The notes under the pieces are model-generated. The model was not told the origin of the DNA and did no database searches. It worked only from the letters and a program-made list of their open reading frames with translations. The position numbers and the translations under genes are program-made. Source: JAUNSR01 sp036655355 (GTDB taxonomy: Bacteria; Bacteroidota; Bacteroidia; Bacteroidales; JAUNSR01). From it: a stretch of 64,000 bases of DNA. Location: NCBI GenBank assembly GCA_036655355.1, contig JAVVQG010000008.1:1-64000 (forward strand), in the 5' to 3' direction. Below, piece by piece: positions 52,790 to 61,535 of the stretch; the stretch's first letter is position 1; each line of letters opens with the position of its first letter.

Positions 52790-54286
52790 TCATTGTTTTA
52801 TAATTTTTTCAAAATCAAAATTAATATTCCTATTATTTTGAAAGTCCCATAAGGTAAGACTACGGATCTGATAATAGTAATACCAAAAATAGAAAAGTTG
52901 ACTGATATGTTTCTGACGGGCTTCATCTTTTTTTAGTTGGGAGTCGTTGAGGTCGAGGGTTGATATTTTTCCAATCAGAAATGTCTCAACATTGGTGTTA
53001 TAGCGTTTCTGAGCTATTTTGTCGGCAACAGAGGCGATATCGAGCTGTGTGAGTTGATTGTTATATTGTTCCACAAGAATAAAAATATTCTGATTAAAAT
53101 TCATCGTTTCCTGGCGCAATTTACTCTCCGTAACCTGTCGGTTGCTTTCGGCCACTTTCACTTTGCCGTGACGTTTCCCCCAATCGATCAGCGGGATCTT
53201 GACGCCCACCTTCACGATTTGATTGTCTTTTAAATAATTATAAACTTCCCCTATTTCCTGATTCATTCCCGTATAGCCAATTTGGGCGAATAATGAAATT
53301 TCTCTCCTATTGCCTTTCGCTTTCGCTACCTCATAGTCGGCTTCCAATTGTCGCCTCCGGATGTTGTGAGCAAACGAATTATTGGCGAGCGATTTATTGA
53401 GCACATCCTGATAGTTAAGCACTACTGAGGGAAGCGTATCGGGGACGATCGGATCGAGCTCTTCATTTTCACTAAGAGCCAGAAACGAACGCAGTTTGAA
53501 CATATTGCTTTTTTGAGAACTTTCATTGTCGGTAAGGGTAGAGCGAGCATTGAGAACATTCAACTCCAACTGCAGAAGATCATTCTCACTGATTTGTCCC
53601 ATTTGGCGCTTTGCTTTTGCAACTTCATGAAGTTTGATTGCATTCGAAAGATTCTGTTTGGCAATGATGACATTTTCTTGTGCCAAAAGCAGGTTGAAGA
53701 AGTTATTGATGGCTTTCATTGTCACCTCTTCGGTTGCTGAAAGAAAAGAAGCTTTTGCTTCGGCATAGCGTACCGGCTCAATCCGACGGTTCCATTTCGT
53801 GTTGTTTACCCCGAAAATCGGTTGATTGATCGTTAGCGCTATCGGAACTGACATAAATCTTTTTGTTTTGTCTCCGTCCAGTTGCTGAAGATAATCTAAT
53901 GAAGTTTTAAGTGACAAAGTACCCCCTGTCAACCAGATATTCTGGTCTATGGAAAATGCACCGTTCATGTCCATATAGTCATTTCGAACAAAGGTGTAGG
54001 TTCCGTCTTCCGTCTGATAGGAATTATATTTTTTATTATAATCCGGAACCGTGGCAATGAAGTTCATCTCGGGCAGAAGATTTGCTTTGTAGGTGCGATA
54101 TTCCCAATAGGCCGTTTTCAACTCGTTTAGCGCTGTCGCCGCATCAACACTTTGTGCTCTGGCGATCAAGATTACCTCCTCGAGCGTAATAGAGCGTGTT
54201 TGATTCGTTTCTTGTGCCCACAATGCGATGACGTGTGTTGAAAATATCAGCGAAACGAATAGGACGAATAATCGGTTTATCATCAT
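52790..54286 (-). CDS. TolC-family outer-membrane efflux protein
   Basis: 498 residues with signal peptide (MMINRLFVLFVSLIFSTHVIAL). Two repeats of outer-membrane-factor type: long coiled-coil segments such as NNFFNLLLAQENVIIAKQNL and LRQETMNFNQNIFILVEQYNNQ, typical of periplasmic tunnel helices. It should form the exit duct for the ABC export system encoded upstream in the same operon (22 bp from the ATPase gene). Confidence 0.9.
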   Translation of the reverse strand: MMINRLFVLFVSLIFSTHVIALWAQETNQTRSITLEEVILIARAQSVDAATALNELKTAYWEYRTYKANLLPEMNFIATVPDYNKKYNSYQTEDGTYTFVRNDYMDMNGAFSIDQNIWLTGGTLSLKTSLDYLQQLDGDKTKRFMSVPIALTINQPIFGVNNTKWNRRIEPVRYAEAKASFLSATEEVTMKAINNFFNLLLAQENVIIAKQNLSNAIKLHEVAKAKRQMGQISENDLLQLELNVLNARSTLTDNESSQKSNMFKLRSFLALSENEELDPIVPDTLPSVVLNYQDVLNKSLANNSFAHNIRRRQLEADYEVAKAKGNRREISLFAQIGYTGMNQEIGEVYNYLKDNQIVKVGVKIPLIDWGKRHGKVKVAESNRQVTESKLRQETMNFNQNIFILVEQYNNQLTQLDIASVADKIAQKRYNTNVETFLIGKISTLDLNDSQLKKDEARQKHISQLFYFWYYYYQIRSLTLWDFQNNRNINFDFEKIIKQ

Positions 54287-54307
54287 GGTATTTAATTTAT
54301 TGCGCAG

Positions 54308-54979
54308 TTATTCCACTTGTCTTCCATCAAAGAATCGAATCGTTCGAGAGGTTTGTTTCGCTTGCTCCTCATTGTGTGTCACCATAACGATTGTTCTATG
54401 ATCCTCTTTGTTGAGCTTATGCAACAAATCCATCACATCGATACCCATCTTGGAGTCGAGATTTCCCGTAGGCTCATCGGCAAGGATTATCTCCGGATTG
54501 CCAATGATGGCACGGGCGATCGCTACACGCTGACATTGTCCTCCCGATAGCTGCGTAGGCATGTGACGCATGCGATGGCTTAGTTCGACCCGCTCGAGTA
54601 CCTCCTTGGCAAGGCGAGAACGCTCCGAAGATGAAATATTTCGGTAGAGTAGTGGAAGTTCCACATTGTCCAGCACATTGAGCGAATTGATAAGGTGGAA
54701 CGACTGAAACACGAAACCAAGGTTGCGGTTACGAAACGCCGCCAGCTCTTTGTCGCTCATGTGATCTACAGAAGTGCCATCAATCTCAATGGTTCCGCTA
54801 GTTGGCGTATCGAGCAATCCCATAATGTTGAGCAGCGTAGATTTTCCACATCCGGAGGGTCCCATTATACTCAGGAATTCTCCTTTTTCCACCTCCAAAT
54901 TTACATGTTCCAAAGCCTGTGTCTCAATTTCGTCTGTGCGATAGATTTTATTTATTCCGCTAAGTTTAATCATTGTCAT
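54308..54979 (-). CDS. ABC transporter ATPase (MacB/LolD type)
   Basis: 223 residues: Walker A GPSGCGKST (residues ~40-48), signature LSGGQCQRVAIARAI, Walker B EIILADEPTGNLDS and H-loop VTHNEEQAK. This is the stand-alone ATPase of an FtsX/MacB-type transporter. Start may be at MIKLSG, 6 bp further on. Between the second permease and the tolC gene. Confidence 0.93.
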   Translation of the reverse strand: MTMIKLSGINKIYRTDEIETQALEHVNLEVEKGEFLSIMGPSGCGKSTLLNIMGLLDTPTSGTIEIDGTSVDHMSDKELAAFRNRNLGFVFQSFHLINSLNVLDNVELPLLYRNISSSERSRLAKEVLERVELSHRMRHMPTQLSGGQCQRVAIARAIIGNPEIILADEPTGNLDSKMGIDVMDLLHKLNKEDHRTIVMVTHNEEQAKQTSRTIRFFDGRQVE

Positions 54980-55000
54980 AATCGTTGTATTTTTTAATTA

Positions 55001-56281
55001 TTATTCATCTCTAAGAGCATCTGTCGGGGGGATTCTGCTAATACTTCTCGCAGGTACGTATATCCCTATACTTACTATTATGAGTAGGATAATCCAGATG
55101 ATGGCGCTAACTCCGATGAAGTGCATGGTGAAATTGTTTATCCAATAGGGAAGCAGCTGGTCCGCACTGTCCCACATATTCGTGTATAATCCCTCTTTTA
55201 AAGCAAACTGCAAATAAATAATACATCCTATAAGCGTTCCCATTGTAGTTAACATTAAGCCTTCCCCTAGAAACAACCTGAGAATAGAAAGTGAACTTCC
55301 GCCAAAACTTTTCAAAACACCTATCTCTTCTCGGCGACTCCGGGTTTGTATCCAGAAAGTGCCAAATACGCCAAGGCATAGGTTTATGAGGAAGAAGGAT
55401 CCTAGAATCAGGTTTACCCTATACGTATAGTTTACGGCATTCTCTTCTGCATTTTCTTCAATCAAATCCCTATAGCTGGAGATGTTTTGTACATAAAGAT
55501 TACCTATTCTAAGATTGTTGTTACTCCATTCTCTTAAGTCTTCAACGAAGCGCCGTTCATCTACATTTGACTTTTTTCGAAGAAGGATAACTACATCTTC
55601 CGGAATATTTGCTGCATCAAGAGCGATTGGCATTAGCAATACGTTTGATGGTTGCATTCCTGCACGCATAATTAATCTACCGATACTGCCTTTTGCAATA
55701 TATTTTATACTGTCTGTTTTCGTCTCTTTGAAATTATATCCTATAGAAGGAGTGGTTGACTTCGGATGAAGCGTCATTATTATTTCTTTATTGGCAAAAG
55801 TCAATTGATCTAATTGCTCATTTGTCTGTCCCTCCACTTCGTCGAAGCCAATCGTGCGGAAGAAGTCCGACTGCGGTTCGAAATACATAAACCAATAGTT
55901 GTAGACATTCGCAGAGTCCTCTTCAATGATCGTAGTGGAAGAACTTTGGCAAAAAGGCCCTAATCCATTAAACATCATTGTGGCGGACGCTACATCTTTA
56001 TGATTTCTTAGGGTAGCAATCAGCGTACGCATGCTCTTTATTTTTGCTTCGGCGCTATCTTCTTCAGCTTTATAGTTGTTTGTCGTTGGTAGCCAGGAAG
56101 AAAGCGTCACCCTATACAGTCCCTCTTGGGTGATTCCATTTGGAAGAGACTGATCGTGAAATGTTACGATTATAGGATCTATATTAAGCCACATGATGAA
56201 GCTGATAATAATAATTTCGGTTAGCAGCCAGCCGTTTCGACCGCGATGAGCCCAAAGATTTTTGAATATTAAGTGTATCAT
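55001..56281 (-). CDS. ABC transporter permease (FtsX/MacB type), second
   Basis: 426 residues from the ATG at 56281 (MIHLIFKNLWAHRGRNGW). An in-frame ATG at 56347 overlaps the upstream gene and would add a hydrophilic tail, so is unlikely. One N-terminal transmembrane helix (~20-42), a large periplasmic MacB-PCD domain, and three C-terminal helices of FtsX type (with QTRSRREEIGVLKSFGGSS coupling segment). Partner of the permease at 56296. Confidence 0.88.
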   Translation of the reverse strand: MIHLIFKNLWAHRGRNGWLLTEIIIISFIMWLNIDPIIVTFHDQSLPNGITQEGLYRVTLSSWLPTTNNYKAEEDSAEAKIKSMRTLIATLRNHKDVASATMMFNGLGPFCQSSSTTIIEEDSANVYNYWFMYFEPQSDFFRTIGFDEVEGQTNEQLDQLTFANKEIIMTLHPKSTTPSIGYNFKETKTDSIKYIAKGSIGRLIMRAGMQPSNVLLMPIALDAANIPEDVVILLRKKSNVDERRFVEDLREWSNNNLRIGNLYVQNISSYRDLIEENAEENAVNYTYRVNLILGSFFLINLCLGVFGTFWIQTRSRREEIGVLKSFGGSSLSILRLFLGEGLMLTTMGTLIGCIIYLQFALKEGLYTNMWDSADQLLPYWINNFTMHFIGVSAIIWIILLIIVSIGIYVPARSISRIPPTDALRDE

Positions 56282-56295
56282 GTCTGTTGATCTTG

Positions 56296-57603
56296 TTATT
56301 TTTTTTGATTCAATGAGTAGACGATGTTCTTTCTGAGTGATCGCCATGCCGGAATAAGCGCCGCTCCCAGATTAAGCAGTGCACATAATGTAAAAGCGAT
56401 TAGAAATAAAACCGGAGAGAAAAGCATATCAGCTCTTATGATGGTATCTACTCCTTCCGGCGCCTTTTCTCCATATTTTTCGAACATCGTGAACACCCAG
56501 TTACGGCCTATGACCAAGGTGCTCCATGCGATGATTAATCCGAGTAGACCTCCAATACAGGTGAGTATCAGGTTTTCGTTAAGGACTTGCAGTAGTAAAT
56601 GTTTTTTTGTAGCTCCGAACGCTTTCTGTATCCCCATCTCCGGAAGTCGACTTTCCATTCTGAAACTGATCATACCTATAAGATTTAGAGCAGGGACCAA
56701 AAGAAACATAAAAACAAGCATCCCCCAATCGCTAACTATTCTCGAAAAGTCCAACGGCTGATTTCCGCGACGATAGGTGCTTTTCCAATGTATATCCGGT
56801 CCTCCCAAAGTAAGTTCGCTATCTTTCATTGAAGCGTTATATTTTCGTACCAGTTCGTTTGTCTCTTTCTCGAGAGCAGCCCCCTGTTCTTTATTTTTAA
56901 TCTTGAAATAGACGGTATATCCACCTGTCACATTATTATCGTTATCCTTATCATATCCTCGGCATATCGTATAGGGAAGGTATATTTGAGCAAAAGAGTT
57001 GGGAGTCAAGATGCTCGCGTCTTTAACGACTCCGGCTACTCTGTACTCGTTGAAGTTAACACTGAATCTCTTTCCCTGCGCTTTTATGGTTCCAAATATG
57101 CGTTTTGCTGTAGACTCAGTGATTACTGCATTCATAACTCCACTTTCAAAATCTTCTCTGCTAAACGGTGTCCCTTCTTTGAACTCAAAATTAAATACCT
57201 CGAAGAATTCCGGATCTGTGTATTTTACTTTGACTTTTATATTATCAATGTAATTTTTGTTTGGAGACGTAAATTGAATATAATCAGTAGTTTTCCAATT
57301 AATATATTCGGCTGATACCTTTTCGGTAGATTGTATCGTATACCACCAGTTTTGAACCAGATAGTATGAACTTCTCCAATTTGTTTGCCAATTATCCTTT
57401 GTGTTTTTTAAAGTAACCGACTTCAAAATATAAATTTGATTCCTGTTGTTTTCAGGATAGATGGGAGCAACCTTTATATAATGGAACATGAATATAATCA
57501 TAGACATAGCGATCGCCAATCCGGTGCCAATTATATAAAGCGTACTGAATAATTTATTCTGCATCAGCATCGTCCAGGCTTGTTTAAAATAACGCGATTT
57601 CAT
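56296..57603 (-). CDS. ABC transporter permease (FtsX/MacB type), first
   Basis: 435 residues: N-terminal helix (KLFSTLYIIGTGLAIAMSM), periplasmic MacB-PCD-like domain (~45-285) and three C-terminal helices with the coupling segment RLPEMGIQKAFGATKKHLL. With the second permease it probably makes a heterodimer driven by the ATPase at 54308, acting as a mechanotransmitter that exports a peptide, lipid or antimicrobial from the periplasm via TolC (known for MacB). Confidence 0.9.
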   Translation of the reverse strand: MKSRYFKQAWTMLMQNKLFSTLYIIGTGLAIAMSMIIFMFHYIKVAPIYPENNRNQIYILKSVTLKNTKDNWQTNWRSSYYLVQNWWYTIQSTEKVSAEYINWKTTDYIQFTSPNKNYIDNIKVKVKYTDPEFFEVFNFEFKEGTPFSREDFESGVMNAVITESTAKRIFGTIKAQGKRFSVNFNEYRVAGVVKDASILTPNSFAQIYLPYTICRGYDKDNDNNVTGGYTVYFKIKNKEQGAALEKETNELVRKYNASMKDSELTLGGPDIHWKSTYRRGNQPLDFSRIVSDWGMLVFMFLLVPALNLIGMISFRMESRLPEMGIQKAFGATKKHLLLQVLNENLILTCIGGLLGLIIAWSTLVIGRNWVFTMFEKYGEKAPEGVDTIIRADMLFSPVLFLIAFTLCALLNLGAALIPAWRSLRKNIVYSLNQKK

Positions 57604-57604
57604 T

Positions 57605-58852
57605 TCAATTGATTTTTAGTTTGTTTTTATTCCGATATTCACCCATGTCGCTCACAACCACCTGTTCGCCTTTTTTCAGTCCGCTCACAACTTCGACATA
57701 CTCGAAGTTACTGTCGCCGAGCACCACTTTTCTGCGCACCAACTCATTTTCATTATCCAGCACAAACAGTTGATATTCACCGGCTCCTATATAATAAGAA
57801 GCGTTAGCGATTCGCATGACATTCTCCTTTATTGCGGTCATTACATATACATCTGTTTTCAGACCTGAACGCAGTCGCTTATTGCTATCCGAATCTAATT
57901 GAACGCTGAAAGCCACCACGCCATTACGACTAAGGGGAGTAATGCTGCTTACGGTACCCGGTAGTTTTTCGCCGCCTATTTTTACGAGAGCCTTCGCTCC
58001 TACCAAAACCCGATCACTATAGCTGTCTGCAATCTCAGCATCTACTTTGAAGCGACTAAGATCCGAAACTATTGCAACCTGACTGCCTTGTGAGATCTGA
58101 GCACCCACTTGATTGTTGATGTAGGTAAGTGTAGCTTTCCGCGGCGACCGTATCTGAGCATCGTCGAGCGTGCGCTTGGTTTCTGCCATTCCTTTCAGAA
58201 AAATGTTGAGTTCGAGTTCGCGCACTTTTAACTCTGAATCTTTGACTAGCTGCTCATTCGCATACTGCTGCCTAAGTTGTTCCAATTCGAGTTTGCCTGT
58301 ATTATAGGCAAGTTCCACTTGCCGAACCTTGTCGGTGGTACCCGATCCGAGACTGTCAAGATATTGCTCATTGCGCAACTCCACTTCCATCCGATTAAGT
58401 TTCATTGCCGATACTTTCACCTTCATTTCGAGGTCGCTCAGATACGTATGGTTGTTTATTTTGAGTTGTTCGAGTTGATAACGCTTCATCTGCTCTTCGT
58501 CGAGAAGTTTTTTATAATCTGTTTCAGCACTTTGAAGGTCGAGTTTCAGTATGGGAGTCCCCACATTAACCGTGTCGCCCCCTTTGCGATATACCTCTAC
58601 AATTCTTGTGTTTATAGGCGAGTTTATAATCTCTTCGAAAGCCGGAACGACTCTTCCCGATGCACTCACACTCACTTCAATCATTCCTTCGCTTACTTCC
58701 GAAAAATTGAGATTTTTAAGATTAACCTTGCTTTGCATGATAGAAAATAAGATGCTGATGCCAATTATAGAACCTGCGGCAATACTTCCAAATTTAATTA
58801 TCTTCTTTTTACATCTCTTTTTGCGAATATCCTTCGGAATTTCTCTGTCCAT
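57605..58852 (-). CDS. Periplasmic adaptor (MacA/HlyD family)
   Basis: 415 residues. One N-terminal anchor helix (IIKFGSIAAGSIIGISILFS, ~17-36), a lipoyl-like half (GRVVPAFEEIINSP), a coiled coil (~105-225, e.g. VKVSAMKLNRMEVELRNEQ), the second lipoyl half with DAQIRSPRKATLTYI, a beta-barrel and a membrane-proximal domain. It bridges the permeases and TolC. First gene of the operon, 43 nt downstream of a consensus sigma-54 promoter. Confidence 0.92.
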   Translation of the reverse strand: MDREIPKDIRKKRCKKKIIKFGSIAAGSIIGISILFSIMQSKVNLKNLNFSEVSEGMIEVSVSASGRVVPAFEEIINSPINTRIVEVYRKGGDTVNVGTPILKLDLQSAETDYKKLLDEEQMKRYQLEQLKINNHTYLSDLEMKVKVSAMKLNRMEVELRNEQYLDSLGSGTTDKVRQVELAYNTGKLELEQLRQQYANEQLVKDSELKVRELELNIFLKGMAETKRTLDDAQIRSPRKATLTYINNQVGAQISQGSQVAIVSDLSRFKVDAEIADSYSDRVLVGAKALVKIGGEKLPGTVSSITPLSRNGVVAFSVQLDSDSNKRLRSGLKTDVYVMTAIKENVMRIANASYYIGAGEYQLFVLDNENELVRRKVVLGDSNFEYVEVVSGLKKGEQVVVSDMGEYRNKNKLKIN

Positions 58853-58894
58853 ATTTATATTATTTCTTATTATCCACGATGTCGATCGATAATA

Positions 58895-58910
58895 TGCAAT
58901 CCGTGTGCCA
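58895..58910 (-). promoter_or_regulatory. Sigma-54 (-24/-12) promoter of efflux operon
   Basis: On the minus strand TGGCAC-ACGGA-TTGCA, an exact match to TGGCACN5TTGC(A/T), 42 bp before the adaptor start codon. An NtrC-type activator is encoded at the end of the same operon. Confidence 0.9.
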
Positions 58911-58954
58911 GATTTTTAAAACAATGATAATCAATGGATTTGTGAAAAAGTAGC

Positions 58955-58970
58955 TGTTCGGAATCGGACA
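58955..58970. promoter_or_regulatory. Candidate enhancer site for the NtrC-type regulator
   Basis: TGTTCGGAATCGGACA is a near-perfect inverted repeat (TGTTCG / CGGACA, 5 of 6 pairs) located 45 bp upstream of the -24 element. A further TGTTCA half-site lies at 58975. A bound dimer here could loop to the sigma-54 holoenzyme. Confidence 0.4.
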
Positions 58971-59121
58971 CTTGTGTTCATTATCGTATTGTGAAACTTC
59001 TGACTTTCTATATGAAAGTAAAATATCCCAAAAATGAAATTCTATTTTTTGAGAGTTATCTACCCAGAAGAATCTTTGGCTGGATAAACACCTTATTTAC
59101 TCTTAATGCAAGAGATTATAT

Positions 59122-59193
59122 AAAAGCAGAAAATCCAAGATAATCACAACGACGATCTTGGCTCTTCTGCTTTTACTATTGGACTATTATAAT
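59122..59193 (+). repeat. Hairpin repeat, copy A
   Basis: AAAAGCAGAA...CCAAGAT pairs with ATCTTGG...TTCTGCTTTT, followed by ACTATTGGACTATTATAAT. The same unit with a cleaner stem lies at 60840-60911, and the 19-base tail recurs at 59531-59549. Similarity between copies A and B starts earlier, around 59085 and 60805 (ACCTTATTTACTCTTA). Confidence 0.75.
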
Positions 59194-59195
59194 GG

Positions 59196-59305
59196 GTATT
59201 ATGGAACGAGCTGATGACAAAGTTTATTACAGTCTCGAAATCACAGAAAAATCAAATGCTGCTTAACTTTGGTCCAACAAAAGATGGCAATTCCAGCCGG
59301 ATAAT
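59196..59305 (+). repeat. Dispersed repeat, copy 1 (other copy 62734-62845)
   Basis: From TTATGGAACGA to GGCAATTCCA this stretch matches 62734-62845 at most positions, including TTTATTACAGTCTCGAAATC. The 58911-59592 interval holds no gene I can support; a short open frame at 59214-59480 runs through this repeat and looks accidental. Confidence 0.65.
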
Positions 59306-59491
59306 CTATGATTTGTCTTTCATACGAATCATTTTAACCTTGCATTGGTTTGATAACACAAAGAAGTTAAATATTTTAGAGTATTCTATTATTCCTCTAA
59401 CGAATACTCCGTCTATGATGATTAGTGGTATACTTTTCAATGAGTATATAGATTTGCTCTTATTTCAAAAGTTCCTATGAAATAAGAAGGC

Positions 59492-59549
59492 CAGAATAAT
59501 CGAATTGATTGTCCTGACCTTTAGATTTTTACTATTGGACTATTATAAT
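59492..59549 (+). repeat. Second hairpin with the shared 19-base tail
   Basis: AAGGCCAG ... CTGACCTT forms an imperfect hairpin followed by TAGATTTTT and then ACTATTGGACTATTATAAT, the same tail that ends hairpin copies A and B. It resembles a terminator, on either strand. Confidence 0.55.
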
Positions 59550-59592
59550 CCGTATCATGGAGTAATATTGTCAATTGCACCACTTTTTCTTC

Positions 59593-59904
59593 TTATATTA
59601 GATCCTGTTGGAATTCATGAATAATCTTTATTCCCAGCACTGATTCTATTTTAGAAAGAGTTTCAAGTGAAAGGTTCTCTTTTCCTTTTAGTATCTTGGA
59701 AATATACTGTTGACTACAATCCATCATTTCAGCTAGTTTCTTTTGGGTTAAGCCTAGTTCATCCATACGATCGTGCATCCGAATAGCTATCATCTGAGAA
59801 TACCGCAACCATTCACGGTTTTGTCTGCGAAATTCAGCTTCTTCTCTCCATTTGGAGGGAGTGGCAGAAGTAAATTTTCTTAGTTTCTCTACTGTTGCTT
59901 CCAT
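59593..59904 (-). CDS. XRE-family antitoxin (HigA-like)
   Basis: 103 residues. N-terminal helical arm (~1-40) and a helix-turn-helix domain (~45-95) with LGLTQKKLAEMMDCSQQYIS and ILKGKENLSLETLSKIE. Lies 8 bp downstream of the toxin-like gene, the toxin-first order of HigBA systems. Expected to bind the inverted repeat at 60500-60533 and repress its own operon (inference). Confidence 0.85.
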   Translation of the reverse strand: MEATVEKLRKFTSATPSKWREEAEFRRQNREWLRYSQMIAIRMHDRMDELGLTQKKLAEMMDCSQQYISKILKGKENLSLETLSKIESVLGIKIIHEFQQDLI

Positions 59905-59912
59905 TGATTTTT

Positions 59913-60464
59913 TTATTTTAGTTCGCGAAGATAGTCTTCAAAACCATCATTATCTATTATACCTTCATTAAGTAGGAAAGTCCTTACACGTTCCATATTT
60001 GCCAATTCATCAAGTGTATGTTGACGATCTTGCATAGTGGCTGTTAGTTTAATAGCACCTCCCGTTATGATATAAACTCCCTTTGATAACTTTATCGCAT
60101 ATATTCTTAACCAAGATGCATGGTAAGATCGCTTATCAACTTTTCCCTTTTCCTTTCCAAGCATTATATCTTTTATTCTGCTTGGTTCGAGATGACGAAA
60201 TAATTCATCGAGGTCAGCATCCGGTGAAATATCCATAATAAGGCATTGTAGACGTTCGGCATCCTCTATAGTGTCATAGATTGCCTGATTGACCTCCGTA
60301 ATCTTAAAATATGAATTAAGGTCATCATAATTCTCTTTGAAGAAGGAACGAAGCCATGTCACATCATTCCATTTATCAAGTATAGTATATAATATATTTT
60401 CACTATGCCCATCATATCTTACAGCCCAAAGGCGCCCATCCTGTGTTATATCATCAAAAGTCAT
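59913..60464 (-). CDS. Probable HigB/RelE-like toxin
   Basis: 183 residues without signal or membrane segments. The C-terminal half, with SWLRIYAIKLSKGVYIITGG then AIKLTATMQDR and a helical end, has the pattern of Bacteroidetes RelE/HigB-like toxins paired with XRE antitoxins. It is longer than classical HigB because of an N-terminal ~90-residue region (FDDITQDGRLWAVRYDGH). It would act as an mRNA endonuclease; catalytic residues cannot be assigned with certainty. Confidence 0.7.
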   Translation of the reverse strand: MTFDDITQDGRLWAVRYDGHSENILYTILDKWNDVTWLRSFFKENYDDLNSYFKITEVNQAIYDTIEDAERLQCLIMDISPDADLDELFRHLEPSRIKDIMLGKEKGKVDKRSYHASWLRIYAIKLSKGVYIITGGAIKLTATMQDRQHTLDELANMERVRTFLLNEGIIDNDGFEDYLRELK

Positions 60465-60481
60465 CTATTATTTATTTAATG

Positions 60482-60489
60482 CAAAGATA
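60482..60489 (-). promoter_or_regulatory. -7 box for toxin-antitoxin operon
   Basis: TATCTTTG on the minus strand, 18 bp upstream of the toxin start codon. Confidence 0.6.
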
Positions 60490-60499
60490 ATAGACCTCT

Positions 60500-60533
60500 T
60501 TCTTTTATACAACTATCAGGTTGTATAAAAGAA
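60500..60533. promoter_or_regulatory. Inverted-repeat operator of toxin-antitoxin operon
   Basis: TTCTTTTATACAAC and GTTGTATAAAAGAA form a perfect 14-bp inverted repeat with a 6-base spacer. It covers the expected -33 region of the promoter whose -7 box is at 60482-60489, the right place for autorepression. Confidence 0.7.
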
Positions 60534-60839
60534 GTAATCATCTTATTTTTAATAAATAACAAGCTATGGTTATAGAAGTTTATTTGCTTCCGATTTGTGT
60601 ATTTAGCCGTCCATATCTTCCCATCGTTATTTACACACCGTAGTTGCGTTTATAAATATACTCAAGTCTGATTGGAAGAAAAGCACCTTAAGAATGATTA
60701 AGAACGTCGTATAAATACCCGTCGCCATTCGAAAAGGAAATCGATGAAAAACTAAATTCTATTTTCAGATGGTTATTTATATCTCTAGGGTTTTAATCGG
60801 ATAAAATACCTTATTTACTCTTATTGCAAGAGATTATAT

Positions 60840-60911
60840 AAAAGCAGAAAAGCCAAGATAATCACATCGACTATCTTGGCTTTTCTGCTTTTACTATTGG
60901 ATTATTATAAT
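60840..60911 (+). repeat. Hairpin repeat, copy B
   Basis: A perfect 21-bp stem (AAAAGCAGAAAAGCCAAGAT then A, and complement at 60872-60892) with an 11-nt loop, then TACTATTGGATTATTATAAT. Nearly the same as copy A at 59122. The 60534-60839 stretch before it contains no gene I can support. Confidence 0.78.
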
Positions 60912-60980
60912 TGGTGTTTTGGAACGAAATGATTAATCGAAACAGTTTATTTCTTTAGAATGGAACTATGTATAAAAACA

Positions 60981-61011
60981 AATCCCCTTCGACAAAGGAA
61001 GAGGATTCTTG
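60981..61011 (-). terminator. Terminator after DUF2442-like gene
   Basis: On the minus strand AATCCTCTTCC pairs with GAAGGGGATT and is followed by TGTTTTTA. Lies about 110 bp past the stop of the 61121 gene. Confidence 0.6.
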
Positions 61012-61120
61012 ATATTTTTTATAGTGCAGTAAGCTGGGATTTAGTATGTAGGGGTTACTTACCCATTTCACCCCACTATATTGGTCGAGCTATTAAATGA
61101 TTTAGGGACTTTCTTGTTTT

Positions 61121-61525
61121 TTATAGAGACAATAGTTCAGCTCCAATTTTGTGAAGCACATCTATTATCTGTTGTTTTCTTTCGCAAGAAGGATTCTTAC
61201 TTCCTTTTATATAGGCTGCCATAAGACTCTGTGGGATACCAAGTCTTCGAGAAACTGCAGATACATTTAGTTCGGGATGTCCTCGAAATATATTCGCAAT
61301 ATCTCCGGATGGTTTGCGTTCTTCATATTCAAAGCTTTCGAAAGACACGTCTTCATCAATATCCTCCCAATGGATTCCGAAAGCATTGGTTCGATAATTA
61401 ACACGTTGTTCTTGTGTAGCAAGTTTCAATCTTGGATACCATAATAGAGATTGCCAAAGTATTTTACCTTCATCGGTCTCGATGAAAATCTTATCATCAT
61501 CAAACCATAATCTTCCTACTTTCAT
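61121..61525 (-). CDS. DUF2442-type protein with C-terminal helix-turn-helix
   Basis: 134 residues. N-terminal ~65 residues resemble DUF2442 (MKVGRLWFDDDKIFIETDEG, YRTNAFGIHWEDIDEDVSFE); the C-terminal ~60 residues form a helix-turn-helix (LNVSAVSRRLGIPQSLMAAY). Such proteins usually accompany DUF4160 genes in a presumed toxin-antitoxin pair; a damaged DUF4160 frame ends 10 bp upstream. It would be the antitoxin/regulator partner (inference). Confidence 0.78.
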   Translation of the reverse strand: MKVGRLWFDDDKIFIETDEGKILWQSLLWYPRLKLATQEQRVNYRTNAFGIHWEDIDEDVSFESFEYEERKPSGDIANIFRGHPELNVSAVSRRLGIPQSLMAAYIKGSKNPSCERKQQIIDVLHKIGAELLSL

Positions 61526-61535
61526 AATTCATTTT

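Noticed and set aside
59214..59480. 88-codon + strand frame
   Set aside because: Begins inside a dispersed repeat and shows no domain pattern or promoter.
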